This document shows, one piece after another, positions 1 through 6,594 of a DNA stretch of 10,829 nucleotides. The stretch comes from an uncultured Opitutia bacterium (lineage in GTDB: Bacteria > Verrucomicrobiota > Verrucomicrobiia > Opitutales > UBA953): assembly GCA_937875975.1 (NCBI GenBank), contig CALEEU010000231.1, positions 1 to 10,829 on the forward strand. The letters run 5' to 3'. The notes under the pieces were generated by a model, which was not told the DNA's origin, did not search any database, and worked only from the letters and a program-made list of their open reading frames with translations. Within the stretch, counting starts at the first letter, position 1. Every line of letters begins with the position of its first letter. The position numbers were made by a program, and so were the translations under genes.

Positions 1-2363
1 TCGGCGTTCTCCTTGAGCATCGCGAGGACCTCTGGGAGATGCTTGTCGGCACCGAGACGTGCGGCGGCGATGGCGGCGAAGGAACGGACGCGCGGCGACG
101 GGTCGAGGATCAGCTTGCCGAGCGGCAGGTCGTTACCCTTGAGCGGCGATTCCTCGAGGGCACGCACGGCCTGAGCGCGGACTTCCGCGTCGGCATGCGT
201 CAGCAACGGAACAAGGCGACGGGCGGCGGCAGTACGCGCTTCGACGGAGGCTACCGGGGTCGGACCCTTCCAGGCACCACCGGGAGCGATGGCTGCACCA
301 CGACGGGCGAGGATGCCGAGGCCCCAGATGCCATGCACGCGCTCGAGCGCGTGGGCGGACTTCGTGGCAGCCTCGAAACGATCGGCGGCATCAGGGCGGC
401 GGGTGAGTTCGAGCTGGGCGCGCAGGCGGACACGCTGGTCGGCGTGCGCGAGGAGAGCGGCGAGTTCGGCGGAGTTGGCCTTGGCGATGCCTCCGTTAAT
501 GAGCGCAGCCACGGGAGCGACGGCCTCGGGCTTCATCATCTTGTTAGCCTCGAGGGTAACGAGACGTCCGGCCTGATGAGACTCCCAGCCCGTGATGAAG
601 TCAGAGACGACGAGGCGTCCCTTCCAGTCATACTCGACGTCGGTCGCGGCGACGCCCCAAAGCAGCTGGTGCGAGGAGGTCATCTTCATGCCGGCGCCCG
701 CAGGCTCCATCTTGAAGGACCAGATGCCGGAAGCGCCGGCAGATCCACGATAGTCGCAGATAAGGAAGTGCTGGGCTTCGGATTCGAGGAAGCCCGCGCC
801 AGGGTGATAGGTCAGGCCAGACGGACCCGAGCTGATGTAAGCAGAAGGCGGGATGATAAAGGCCGGCTGGGCCGGATTCTGCAGCTCCCAGACCTTCTCG
901 GTCATCCAGCGGGAAAGCGGACGCTGCTCGAGGCCAATCGAGCGGTGGAAGGTGTGCATGGCCTGGTGTTCCATTTCCCAGCCGGAATCGGCGCCCTCGA
1001 CGACGTAGACCACGCGCGCGGCGTCGCCTTGGTCGGAATTGTTGTCGACCGAGAAGCCGTTGCCGAAGTCATCGAAGGCGATCTCCTTCGGATTACGCAG
1101 GCCGAAGTGGACGACTTCGAAGTTCGTGCCATCGGGCTCAAAGCGGAAGACCGCGCCGCGGTTACGGGAGTCGTACTTCTTGCCTTCCTTGGTGGTGACA
1201 TTGAAACCACGGTCACCGATGGTACCCCAGACGCGTCCGTCCGGGCCGATGGCGAAGCCGTTCATGTCGTGGCCCGAGAGCGAGATGCGCACGCCGAAGC
1301 CGTCTTCGATGACCTTGCGCGCGGTTTCGACGCCGTCCTGCTTGGCGTCCTGCATCATCCAGAGCTTCGGGATGCAGGCGAAGTAGACCGTATCGTCCCA
1401 GGCCATGACGCCGGCGCCGGTGCCATCGAGCACGTCATTGAAGCCGGCAGAAAAGATCTTGTTGGTGGTGAACATGCCGTCGGGCTGCTCGCCGCCGACG
1501 TGGCGAATGAGCTCGGACTTAGCGGTCATCCATTCATGCGAGCGCTTGGCCTCCCACTTCTTATGCAGAGCCAGGCGATCGGCGGTGGTCGCCGCGGCGA
1601 GGTCGTCGTGATACCAGTAGAGGTGGTTGCGGTCGTCCTCGATGCCGAAGCGGAAGCGATGGGATTCAGCTACATAGACGGAGCCGTCGTTACCGAAGCC
1701 GATGGCGGTGGGCGAAGTGACGCCAGTGACCTTGCGGTCGGCTGAGACTTTAAAGGTAGCGCCAGGGACGAGCGCGGCGCTGCCTTCGCCGGCGACGCGC
1801 ACGAGGCTGGCGTCGGCCTTGGGCTTGGGTCGGCCGCCCTTCGGGAAGGCGGGCTTGGCGTCGGTCGAGAAGACGAAATGGTCCGCAGCGATGAACCCCC
1901 AGGAGCCGACGTGCGTGTCGACGATGCGGATGACCCCCTTCTGGCCCTTGAACTCCGCGATGTCCCAAACGGTCTCGCGTAAGGTGAGGTCGTTGGCGCC
2001 GGTGGCCTCGCGGACGACCTTGCCGCTGATGACGAGCTGGACGGCGGTCTTGCCGGAGTGGTTGCCGCCGGCGACGAGGAAGCCGAGTTTGACGTGGGTC
2101 AGCAGCATCTCCGGAGAGGTCAGCGTACCGGTGGCGGCGTCGCCGCGCAGGCCCGAGCAGACGAGGGCGTTGCCCCCGTAGTTGCGGAACTCGCCGTTGA
2201 CGCCATCGACCTTGCCCGCGATCGGCGCGAGACCGAAGCCAGTGCCGGTGGCCTGCCAGCTATCGAAGCCGTCGCCCTCGAAGGCTTCGATGACCTTGGT
2301 CTCGGCCTGAAGCGCAATAGCGCCGAGGCAAAGGGTGAACGTGGCGAAGAGGGAGGACTTCAT
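1..2363 (-). CDS. PVC-type secreted dehydrogenase-like beta-propeller protein with HEAT repeats (partial, 3' end off the left edge)
   Basis: The minus strand is open from the ATG at 2363-2361 to the window edge, about 787 codons with no stop. The product starts MKSSLFATFTLCLGAIALQA, a signal peptide probably cut after QA, so it is exported. Residues ~25-168 form a beta-rich module with spaced motifs ('GDAATGTLTSP', 'FLVAGGNHSGKTAVQLV', 'WDIAEFKG', 'WGFIAADH') like the module attached to some levanase/GH32 and planctomycete proteins. Residues ~210-605 look like the sorbosone-dehydrogenase-like propeller of the membrane-bound dehydrogenase domain family ('SPTAIGFGNDGSVYVAESHR', 'HDMNGFAIGPDGRVWGTIGD', 'FGLRNPKEIAFDDFGN'). 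From ~635 there are HEAT-like helical repeats ('VRLRAQLEL', 'VRAQAVRALEESP', 'VRSFAAIAAARLG'). Family members usually end in a CxxCH haem domain, which would lie outside the window. The substrate is unknown, probably a sugar or alcohol. No Shine-Dalgarno is visible. The family call is from recognition, not a search. Confidence 0.87.
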   Translation of the reverse strand, partial: MKSSLFATFTLCLGAIALQAETKVIEAFEGDGFDSWQATGTGFGLAPIAGKVDGVNGEFRNYGGNALVCSGLRGDAATGTLTSPEMLLTHVKLGFLVAGGNHSGKTAVQLVISGKVVREATGANDLTLRETVWDIAEFKGQKGVIRIVDTHVGSWGFIAADHFVFSTDAKPAFPKGGRPKPKADASLVRVAGEGSAALVPGATFKVSADRKVTGVTSPTAIGFGNDGSVYVAESHRFRFGIEDDRNHLYWYHDDLAAATTADRLALHKKWEAKRSHEWMTAKSELIRHVGGEQPDGMFTTNKIFSAGFNDVLDGTGAGVMAWDDTVYFACIPKLWMMQDAKQDGVETARKVIEDGFGVRISLSGHDMNGFAIGPDGRVWGTIGDRGFNVTTKEGKKYDSRNRGAVFRFEPDGTNFEVVHFGLRNPKEIAFDDFGNGFSVDNNSDQGDAARVVYVVEGADSGWEMEHQAMHTFHRSIGLEQRPLSRWMTEKVWELQNPAQPAFIIPPSAYISSGPSGLTYHPGAGFLESEAQHFLICDYRGSAGASGIWSFKMEPAGAGMKMTSSHQLLWGVAATDVEYDWKGRLVVSDFITGWESHQAGRLVTLEANKMMKPEAVAPVAALINGGIAKANSAELAALLAHADQRVRLRAQLELTRRPDAADRFEAATKSAHALERVHGIWGLGILARRGAAIAPGGAWKGPTPVASVEARTAAARRLVPLLTHADAEVRAQAVRALEESPLKGNDLPLGKLILDPSPRVRSFAAIAAARLGADKHLPEVLAMLKENA

Positions 2364-2436
2364 GGCGGAAATAGGGGTACAGCCCAGAAAAGGGGTTGTT
2401 CCCTCGAGGTCGAGCGTCCCTTCCAAAAACTTCCGA

Positions 2437-3414
2437 TTAACCTCGGAACCCGTGCAGGACTTGGAACTTCGCCCCGAAATGGGCGGGGTGAGTCAGGGCC
2501 CGCAAGCGACCCGTAGCCTCATGGTCGCCCGACAGCGCGATCTTCTCCATCTCGCCGGCCGCATACTTCACGAAAAAGGCCTCCTGACGGTCCAAGCGAA
2601 CACCCTTGAAGCCGGCCGCCAAGAGCACCGGCTCGATCCTGTCCCAGAGCACATGGCACGTGAGATCCTGCGAACCGAGGTTCTCGAGAATCGCCCCGGA
2701 AAGCTGGTGGCTGCGATACGCGCGCGCCGTGCCCGCGGGCGAAGACTCGAGGCACTGCGCGATGGTCTTTCCGTAATCGAGCAGGATGACCGCGCCGCTC
2801 CAACCCCCGGACAACAGTTTCGCGAGGAGTTCCTCGGCGGCTAACGGCGCATCGATGATCCAACCCTCGTCGACGGATGGCAGCGTGCGTGCGAACTCCG
2901 CGGCTCGCGGAGTAGAAAATACGTCTAACGGTTCGACGGTGAGTTCCGTGCCGTCGACGCGTACGCCGAGTTCACGCCAAACACCGCCCTGAAAGACGAA
3001 CCGATGGAAGGGCTGGGCATCGAGCAGCTCGTTCGCGACCAGCACGCTGCGGGCCGGGAACTGCGGCTCCGCTCCAAAACGGAAAGTGCGCAGCTCAGCG
3101 AATTGCGAAGCGACGTCCGCATAATGCGTCTGGCCTGGCTCGGCGCCTACTTCGATGAGGGCATGCGACCTTAGGTCGCCGACGAGCGACTGCGCCGCAC
3201 CGGCGATGAGCTGGCCAAACATCGGCCCAAGGGCCGCCGCGGTGGTGAAATCGGTGCCGGCAGACTTGCCGACGCGGGCACGGTCGGAGGCGTAATAGCC
3301 GAGACCCGGAGCATAGAGCGCCGCCTCGACGAGGCGCGCGAACGAGACCACGCCGCCGCGGGCTTCGCGACGAAGCAAGGCGACGATGGCGTCATGTCGG
3401 GCCGCGGGCTCCAC
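2437..3414 (-). CDS. MidA/NDUFAF7-like SAM-dependent methyltransferase, shortened form
   Basis: The product is 325 aa from a GTG start at 3414. MidA/NDUFAF7 (COG1565) hallmarks occur in order: 'LVEAALYAPGLGYYASD' (28-44), 'GTDFTTAAALGPMFGQ' (53-68), 'ALIEVGAEPG' (85-94), 'VLVANELLDAQPFHRF' (124-139), 'VILLDYG' (209-215), 'GTARAYRSHQ' (228-237) and 'QDLTCHV' (249-255). The eukaryotic member methylates an arginine of complex I subunit NDUFS2; the bacterial targets are mostly unknown. Two things are odd. The SAM-binding loop reads GAEPG rather than GAGxG. Only about 30 residues separate it from the NELLDA motif, where the usual segment carrying the acidic ribose-binding residue is longer. Activity is therefore uncertain. 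The gene is divergent from tsaD across 83 bp. A CATAAC hexamer lies 9 nt before the start and no Shine-Dalgarno is seen. The next gene downstream on the same strand begins 73 bp away. Confidence 0.85.
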   Translation of the reverse strand: MEPAARHDAIVALLRREARGGVVSFARLVEAALYAPGLGYYASDRARVGKSAGTDFTTAAALGPMFGQLIAGAAQSLVGDLRSHALIEVGAEPGQTHYADVASQFAELRTFRFGAEPQFPARSVLVANELLDAQPFHRFVFQGGVWRELGVRVDGTELTVEPLDVFSTPRAAEFARTLPSVDEGWIIDAPLAAEELLAKLLSGGWSGAVILLDYGKTIAQCLESSPAGTARAYRSHQLSGAILENLGSQDLTCHVLWDRIEPVLLAAGFKGVRLDRQEAFFVKYAAGEMEKIALSGDHEATGRLRALTHPAHFGAKFQVLHGFRG

Positions 3415-3423
3415 GGGAGAAGC

Positions 3424-3429
3424 GTTATG
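3424..3429 (-). promoter_or_regulatory. Candidate -10 box close to the methyltransferase start
   Basis: Read on the minus strand this is CATAAC, matching TATAAT at 4 of 6 positions. It ends 9 nt before the GTG start at 3414. No convincing -35 box is seen at 16-19 nt upstream. Transcription from here would start about 2 nt before the start codon, giving an almost leaderless mRNA. It is weak alone; support comes from similarly placed hexamers at two other genes. Confidence 0.35.
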
Positions 3430-3497
3430 CGGTCTTTTCCGCTCCGCCAGACGAATCGGGATTGAGCCGCCCTCCGAATTGACCTGACTGCAGGCAG

Positions 3498-4520
3498 ATG
3501 ATCCTCGCGATCGAAAGTTCCTGCGATGAATCGGCCTTGGCGCTCTTCGACCCGGCCCGCGGCATCGTGCGCGAACTGATCAGCTCGCAGGCGGCGGAAC
3601 ATGAGAAATACGGCGGCGTGGTCCCGGAACTGGCCAGCCGCATGCACCTCTCCGCCCTACCCCTCCTGCTCGCCGATTTCCACACCGAGCTGTCGCAGGC
3701 CCAGACGATCGCCGTCACCCGCGGACCGGGACTCCTCCCCTGCCTGTCGATGGGTGTGACCCTCGCGCGTTCACTCGCGCTGGCCCGCGGCCTCCCGATC
3801 GTCGGCGTGAACCACCTCCGCGCCCACGTGCACTCGCCCTTCATCGCCGTGCACGCACAGAATCCAGCGGGCTTCGCCGCGGCCCGCGCTGCTCTGCTTC
3901 CGCACCTCGCCATCGTGGTCTCGGGCGGTAACACGCTACTCGTGAAGCTGGATGAACAACTGCGCCTCACGGTCGTCGCCCGCACGGTCGATGACGCCGC
4001 CGGCGAAGCCTTTGACAAAGGCGCGAAGCTCCTCGGCCTGCCCTACCCCGGCGGAGCCCTCATCGAGAAGCAAGCGTTGCAAGGCGACCTGAAGAAATAC
4101 CCCTTCCCGCGCGGCATCCCGGAGAAGGCGGACCTGCGAATGAGTTTCTCGGGCCTGAAGACGGCCCTACGCTACCAGCTGGAAAAGATGTCAGACGAAC
4201 AGCTTGCCGCTGAGATGCCCGATCTCTGCGCCGGCTATCAGCACGCGATCATCGAACAGCTCGCGGCTAAGACTGGCGCCGCGCTCGACCTATCCGCTTA
4301 CAAGTCCGTCGGACTTTCCGGTGGCGTCGCTAATAACCGCACGCTGCGCACGCGTCTGGCCCAGGCCGCCCAGCAGCGCCGCCTGCCGTTGATGGTCGCT
4401 GAGCCGAAACACTGCGGGGATAACGCTGGCATGATCGCCTTCGCGGCCTGGGCCGACGTCGGCCTACCCGTCGACGCCGCGGCTGTGCCGGCGGCCAGCC
4501 TGACCGTCGATCAGGTCTAA
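3498..4520 (+). CDS. tsaD: tRNA N6-adenosine threonylcarbamoyltransferase TsaD
   Basis: This 340-aa protein of normal family length transfers threonylcarbamoyl from threonylcarbamoyl-AMP to A37 of ANN-decoding tRNAs, making t6A in the cytoplasm together with TsaB and TsaE. It starts MILAIESSCDESALALFD, the TsaD/Kae1 N-terminus. The metal-binding HxxxH is 'NHLRAH' (H106, H110). Other family motifs are 'EHEKYGGVVPELASRMH' (34-50), 'GPGLLPCLSMG' (77-86), 'VSGGNTLLV' (141-149), 'DDAAGEAFDKGAKLLGLPYP' (165-184), 'SFSGLKTALR' (216-225), 'SGGVANNRTLR' (274-284) and 'CGDNAGMIA' (306-314), whose Asp is the usual third metal ligand. The ATG is at the expected homology start, with no Shine-Dalgarno. It is divergent from the methyltransferase gene and converges on the isochorismatase gene, the two stop codons overlapping. 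Confidence 0.98.
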   Translation: MILAIESSCDESALALFDPARGIVRELISSQAAEHEKYGGVVPELASRMHLSALPLLLADFHTELSQAQTIAVTRGPGLLPCLSMGVTLARSLALARGLPIVGVNHLRAHVHSPFIAVHAQNPAGFAAARAALLPHLAIVVSGGNTLLVKLDEQLRLTVVARTVDDAAGEAFDKGAKLLGLPYPGGALIEKQALQGDLKKYPFPRGIPEKADLRMSFSGLKTALRYQLEKMSDEQLAAEMPDLCAGYQHAIIEQLAAKTGAALDLSAYKSVGLSGGVANNRTLRTRLAQAAQQRRLPLMVAEPKHCGDNAGMIAFAAWADVGLPVDAAAVPAASLTVDQV

Positions 4521-5074
4521 GCGGACTGCTTGACGAGTTCGGTGAACGCGCGGAACTGCGGGTGCGTCGCATCACCAACCATAGAGTAGAAGACCGTCTC
4601 GGTCGGCAGGACATGCGCCCCGGCCGCCCGGAGGGCTTCGAGGCAGGCCTGCCCATCGCCGGAGCGCCGGCCGGTCACGGCATCCGAAAGGATTGTTACC
4701 CCCATGCCTTCACGCAGGGCGTCCATGGCGGTCTGGTAAACGCACACCGGAATCTCAAGGCCGCAGATGAGTAGCTGGCTGACCTGAATCTTGCCGAAGG
4801 CCTCGACCAACCCAGGGGCTCCGAACGCGGAGAACGCCGTCTTTCCGAAGACGGCACGGCCTTCGCCAGCGGCCAGCAGCAGGTCGGGATGGGTCGGTCC
4901 CAGCTTAGCGGGCACCTGTTCGGTGAAGAGTACCGGCACGCCTAGGAGTTTGGCGGCCGAGGCGGCCAGCAGGCAGCGGCGGAGGCAACCCTCTCCGTCC
5001 TGCATGGCCTTCAGGAAGGTCGGCTGGACGTCGATCACGAGCAAGGCGACGCCGGCGGCGGGGGTTTCGGACAT
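4517..5074 (-). CDS. Isochorismatase-family cysteine hydrolase
   Basis: The product is 185 aa, typical for the single-domain isochorismatase-like fold that hydrolyses amides or related bonds (nicotinamidase, ureidoacrylate, N-carbamoyl compounds or isochorismate). The catalytic triad is recognisable: D15 in 'ALLVIDVQPTF', K78 in 'VFGKTAFSAF' and C111 in 'GLEIPVCVYQTAMDAL', preceded by the usual cis-peptide position. 'VTILSDAVTGR' (125-135) is another family segment. The triad suggests a working enzyme, but the substrate cannot be told; it has the generic YcaC/nicotinamidase-like layout. Its TAG stop (4519-4517) overlaps the TAA of tsaD (4518-4520) tail to tail. It is divergent from the small PQQ-repeat gene. 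CATAAC lies 8 nt before the ATG and there is no Shine-Dalgarno. No neighbouring gene points to a pathway. Confidence 0.93.
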   Translation of the reverse strand: MSETPAAGVALLVIDVQPTFLKAMQDGEGCLRRCLLAASAAKLLGVPVLFTEQVPAKLGPTHPDLLLAAGEGRAVFGKTAFSAFGAPGLVEAFGKIQVSQLLICGLEIPVCVYQTAMDALREGMGVTILSDAVTGRRSGDGQACLEALRAAGAHVLPTETVFYSMVGDATHPQFRAFTELVKQSA

Positions 5075-5082
5075 GGCGGGAA

Positions 5083-5088
5083 GTTATG
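5083..5088 (-). promoter_or_regulatory. Candidate -10 box close to the isochorismatase-family gene start
   Basis: On the minus strand this reads CATAAC and ends 8 nt before the ATG at 5074, the same spacing as the much stronger TATAAT of the divergent gene at 5163. No good -35 is visible; a TTTACG lies about 21 nt upstream. Transcription would start nearly at the ATG. Confidence 0.35.
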
Positions 5089-5123
5089 CGAACTGCCATC
5101 GCAGTCAGCCGTAAACCTCTGTT

Positions 5124-5154
5124 TTGACTCCCCAACCCTCGGCGATTCTATAAT
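5124..5154 (+). promoter_or_regulatory. Strong sigma70-type promoter placed directly against a start codon
   Basis: The -35 box TTGACT (5124-5129, 5 of 6 consensus) and a perfect -10 box TATAAT (5149-5154) are separated by 19 bp, slightly longer than the ideal 17. The ATG of the small PQQ-repeat gene is at 5163, only 8 nt after the -10 box. A normal start about 7 nt downstream of -10 would be near 5161, so the mRNA would have a 5' leader of roughly 0-2 nt. It is the clearest promoter in the window. Confidence 0.75.
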
Positions 5155-5162
5155 TTGGAACC

Positions 5163-5516
5163 ATGAATCCAGCCAATCTACTACTCCTAGGCGTCAAGTA
5201 TAGCGTCTCCGCGGTCAGCCGGATCGACGGTAGCATCATCTGGACGACTCAGCTTAAAAAATCCGGCTTAGGTGCAGGGGATTTCGTGACCCTCCATGTC
5301 GATGGGCTCCAGGTATTCGCCCATGCCTCTGGTGAACTCTACTGCCTCGAACTCTCCACCGGACGGATTCTATGGAATAACCCCCTAAAGGGGCTGGGCT
5401 ACGGCATCGCAACGCTCGCTACGCAGGACGTGAAAGCAAATCTCACGGCCGCCCAAGCCCAGCTGATTGCCGCCCAGCAAGCCGCCGCCACGAGCGCCGC
5501 GCACCCTTCCCACTAA
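5163..5516 (+). CDS. Small PQQ-repeat (quinoprotein/BamB-like) protein
   Basis: This 117-aa protein has no confident signal peptide; the start is 'MNPANLLLLGVKYSVSAV'. Two PQQ-like beta-propeller repeat signatures are visible: 'VSAVSRIDGSIIWTTQL' (15-31, W27) and 'ASGELYCLELSTGRILWNN' (55-73, W71). These match the '..A.d..tG...W' consensus of quinoprotein dehydrogenases and BamB. Full propellers need six to eight blades, so this could be only one or two blades, perhaps oligomerising or a stand-alone remnant. Residues ~90-117 are an Ala/Gln-rich tail ('ANLTAAQAQLIAAQQAAA'), probably helical. It sits alone between divergent and parallel genes and has its own strong promoter, which argues for real expression. 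The first part of the gene looks more A/T-rich than its neighbours. Function unknown. Confidence 0.8.
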   Translation: MNPANLLLLGVKYSVSAVSRIDGSIIWTTQLKKSGLGAGDFVTLHVDGLQVFAHASGELYCLELSTGRILWNNPLKGLGYGIATLATQDVKANLTAAQAQLIAAQQAAATSAAHPSH

Positions 5517-5579
5517 GCCCTACGTTTGTGAGGGGAATGGGGTTGCCCGCCCCGCCCCGTCCGACTTCTCTTATCGGTC

Positions 5580-6071
5580 ATGGACTGGCAGGTTAAACCT
5601 ATCGCGCGCATCTGCGCCGCTTCCGGCAAGGAACTCCACGTCGGCGACCTCGTGACGTGCGTCGTCTATAAGCCCGTCGGCGGCAACATCGAGCGCTGCG
5701 ACGTGCTCCGCGACCAGGCTTCGTCGTTCAAGCCCGAGGGCATCCTCCTCGGCCGCTGGACCCGCGAGGTCAAGGAACGTGGCGAAGAAGAACAAGCGCA
5801 CCGCGCCCAGCTCCTCGCCTCCCGCGAAGAATTCTTCCTTTCCCTCTACGAAGACGAATCCGATCCGTCCGGCGACAAGGGCGTGCTCAAGCACATCCTC
5901 GCCATGCTCCTCGAGCGTAAGCGCATCATCAAGCAGGTCGGCGTCGCCGACCAAGGCCTGATGACTTACCTCCACGCCGCCAGCAAGCAGACCTACCTCG
6001 TCCCAGTGCTGGACCTCCAGCCCGCCCACATCCTGCAGGTCGGCACCTCGCTAGACCTGCTCGTTGGCTGA
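5580..6071 (+). CDS. Conserved hypothetical protein, PVC-type CxxxG family
   Basis: The product is 163 aa with no signal peptide or membrane segment, so it is probably cytoplasmic. The N-terminus 'MDWQVKPIARICAASGKELH' followed by 'VGDLVTCVVY' and later 'FKPEGILLGRWTREVKERGE' (50-69) resembles small uncharacterised Planctomycete/Verrucomicrobial proteins of the pattern W-x(9)-C-x-x-(S/T)-G-x(5)-G, recalled from memory. C12 and C40 are the only cysteines visible. The C-terminal half is helical and charged ('EFFLSLYEDE', 'VLKHILAMLLERKRIIKQVG'). It is the first gene of a packed trio: its TGA is followed after 7 nt by the ATG of the lipoprotein gene. Co-transcription with an envelope lipoprotein and a wall peptidase hints at a link to the envelope, but no function can be assigned. 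No Shine-Dalgarno is visible before the ATG. Confidence 0.82.
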   Translation: MDWQVKPIARICAASGKELHVGDLVTCVVYKPVGGNIERCDVLRDQASSFKPEGILLGRWTREVKERGEEEQAHRAQLLASREEFFLSLYEDESDPSGDKGVLKHILAMLLERKRIIKQVGVADQGLMTYLHAASKQTYLVPVLDLQPAHILQVGTSLDLLVG

Positions 6072-6078
6072 CCTTTCC

Positions 6079-6594
6079 ATGACCCCCTTCCGCCTTGCCG
6101 TCGCCCTCAGCGCCCTGCTTCTCGCCGGTTGCAAGAACAACGATATCCCTGACGAGATTGCCTCCATCTTCGTCGAAGCCTCGCCTACCTCGGGTGGCTC
6201 GATGAGGCAGGAAGTCCGGCTGCCGGTCAGCCAGATCACCATCACGGTGATGACCCGCCCGCTCGTACCAGCCGAAGAGATTCTGAACACCGAGGCGATC
6301 ACCAGCGGTGAACCTGACCTCCGCCAGGAGTTCCTCCTCGTCCAGCTCGACCGCAAGGCCGCCATCGACGTGATGAACTACACCAAGGAAGCCATCGGCC
6401 GCCATTTCGTCCTCGTCATCAACGATGCCGCCGTCGGCATCATGCCGATCGACCAGCAGATCACCGACGGCAACCTGATGTTCCACGTCGAGAAGAAGGG
6501 CCTTTCGAACACGCAGGCGGTGGTGGATATCAGCAAGCGCCTCAACATCTCGGCGCTGAAGATTCGCAAGCTCAAGGAATCCGAACGCAAGTGA
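6079..6594 (+). CDS. Lipoprotein with a SecD P1-head-like domain
   Basis: I start at the ATG at 6079 (171 aa) rather than the in-frame TTG at 6064, because it gives a clean signal peptide: MTPFRLAVALSALLLAG then Cys18, with the lipobox LLAGC. Lys at +2 does not suggest inner-membrane retention, so the outer membrane is likely. Residues ~86-156 ('FLLVQLDRKAAIDVMNYTKE', 'IGRHFVLVINDAAVGIMPID', 'QQITDGNLMFHVEK') follow the pattern of the SecD/SecDF P1 head subdomain: a LxLdxxA strand, T-x-x-x-x-G-R, a buried V-L-V-I-x-D strand, then an I-x-x-G-x turn. That domain in SecD helps pull exported proteins through the translocon. Here it stands alone on a lipid anchor without the 12-TM channel, so the role may differ. 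Its TGA overlaps the GTG of the M23 peptidase gene (GTGA), suggesting translational coupling. The domain assignment is tentative. Confidence 0.85.
   Translation: MTPFRLAVALSALLLAGCKNNDIPDEIASIFVEASPTSGGSMRQEVRLPVSQITITVMTRPLVPAEEILNTEAITSGEPDLRQEFLLVQLDRKAAIDVMNYTKEAIGRHFVLVINDAAVGIMPIDQQITDGNLMFHVEKKGLSNTQAVVDISKRLNISALKIRKLKESERK

Noticed and set aside
39..1745. A 568-codon open frame on the plus strand, the longest complete frame in the region
   Set aside because: It is antisense to the uninterrupted minus-strand dehydrogenase-like gene, whose signal peptide, propeller motifs and HEAT repeats are recognisable. The plus frame gives low-complexity Gly/Asp/Val/Arg-rich protein with no motif, a common GC-skew shadow.
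1702..2516. Plus-strand open frames of about 150 codons
   Set aside because: They are antisense to the 5' part of the same minus-strand gene and its short spacer. Their Ala/Arg/Ser-rich translations carry no recognisable domain.
3479..3484. TTGACC upstream of tsaD as a -35 box
   Set aside because: The matching -10 position falls after the start codon (about 3502), where no TATAAT-like sequence is present.
5517..5579. G-run and C-run (GGGG...CCCC) in the spacer after the PQQ-repeat gene as a terminator
   Set aside because: The only stems are about 4 bp with long or ambiguous loops, and no T-run follows.
6064..6078. Upstream TTG start for the lipoprotein
   Set aside because: It would overlap the previous gene and add MADLS before the signal peptide. 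The ATG at 6079 gives a standard lipoprotein leader with Cys18.
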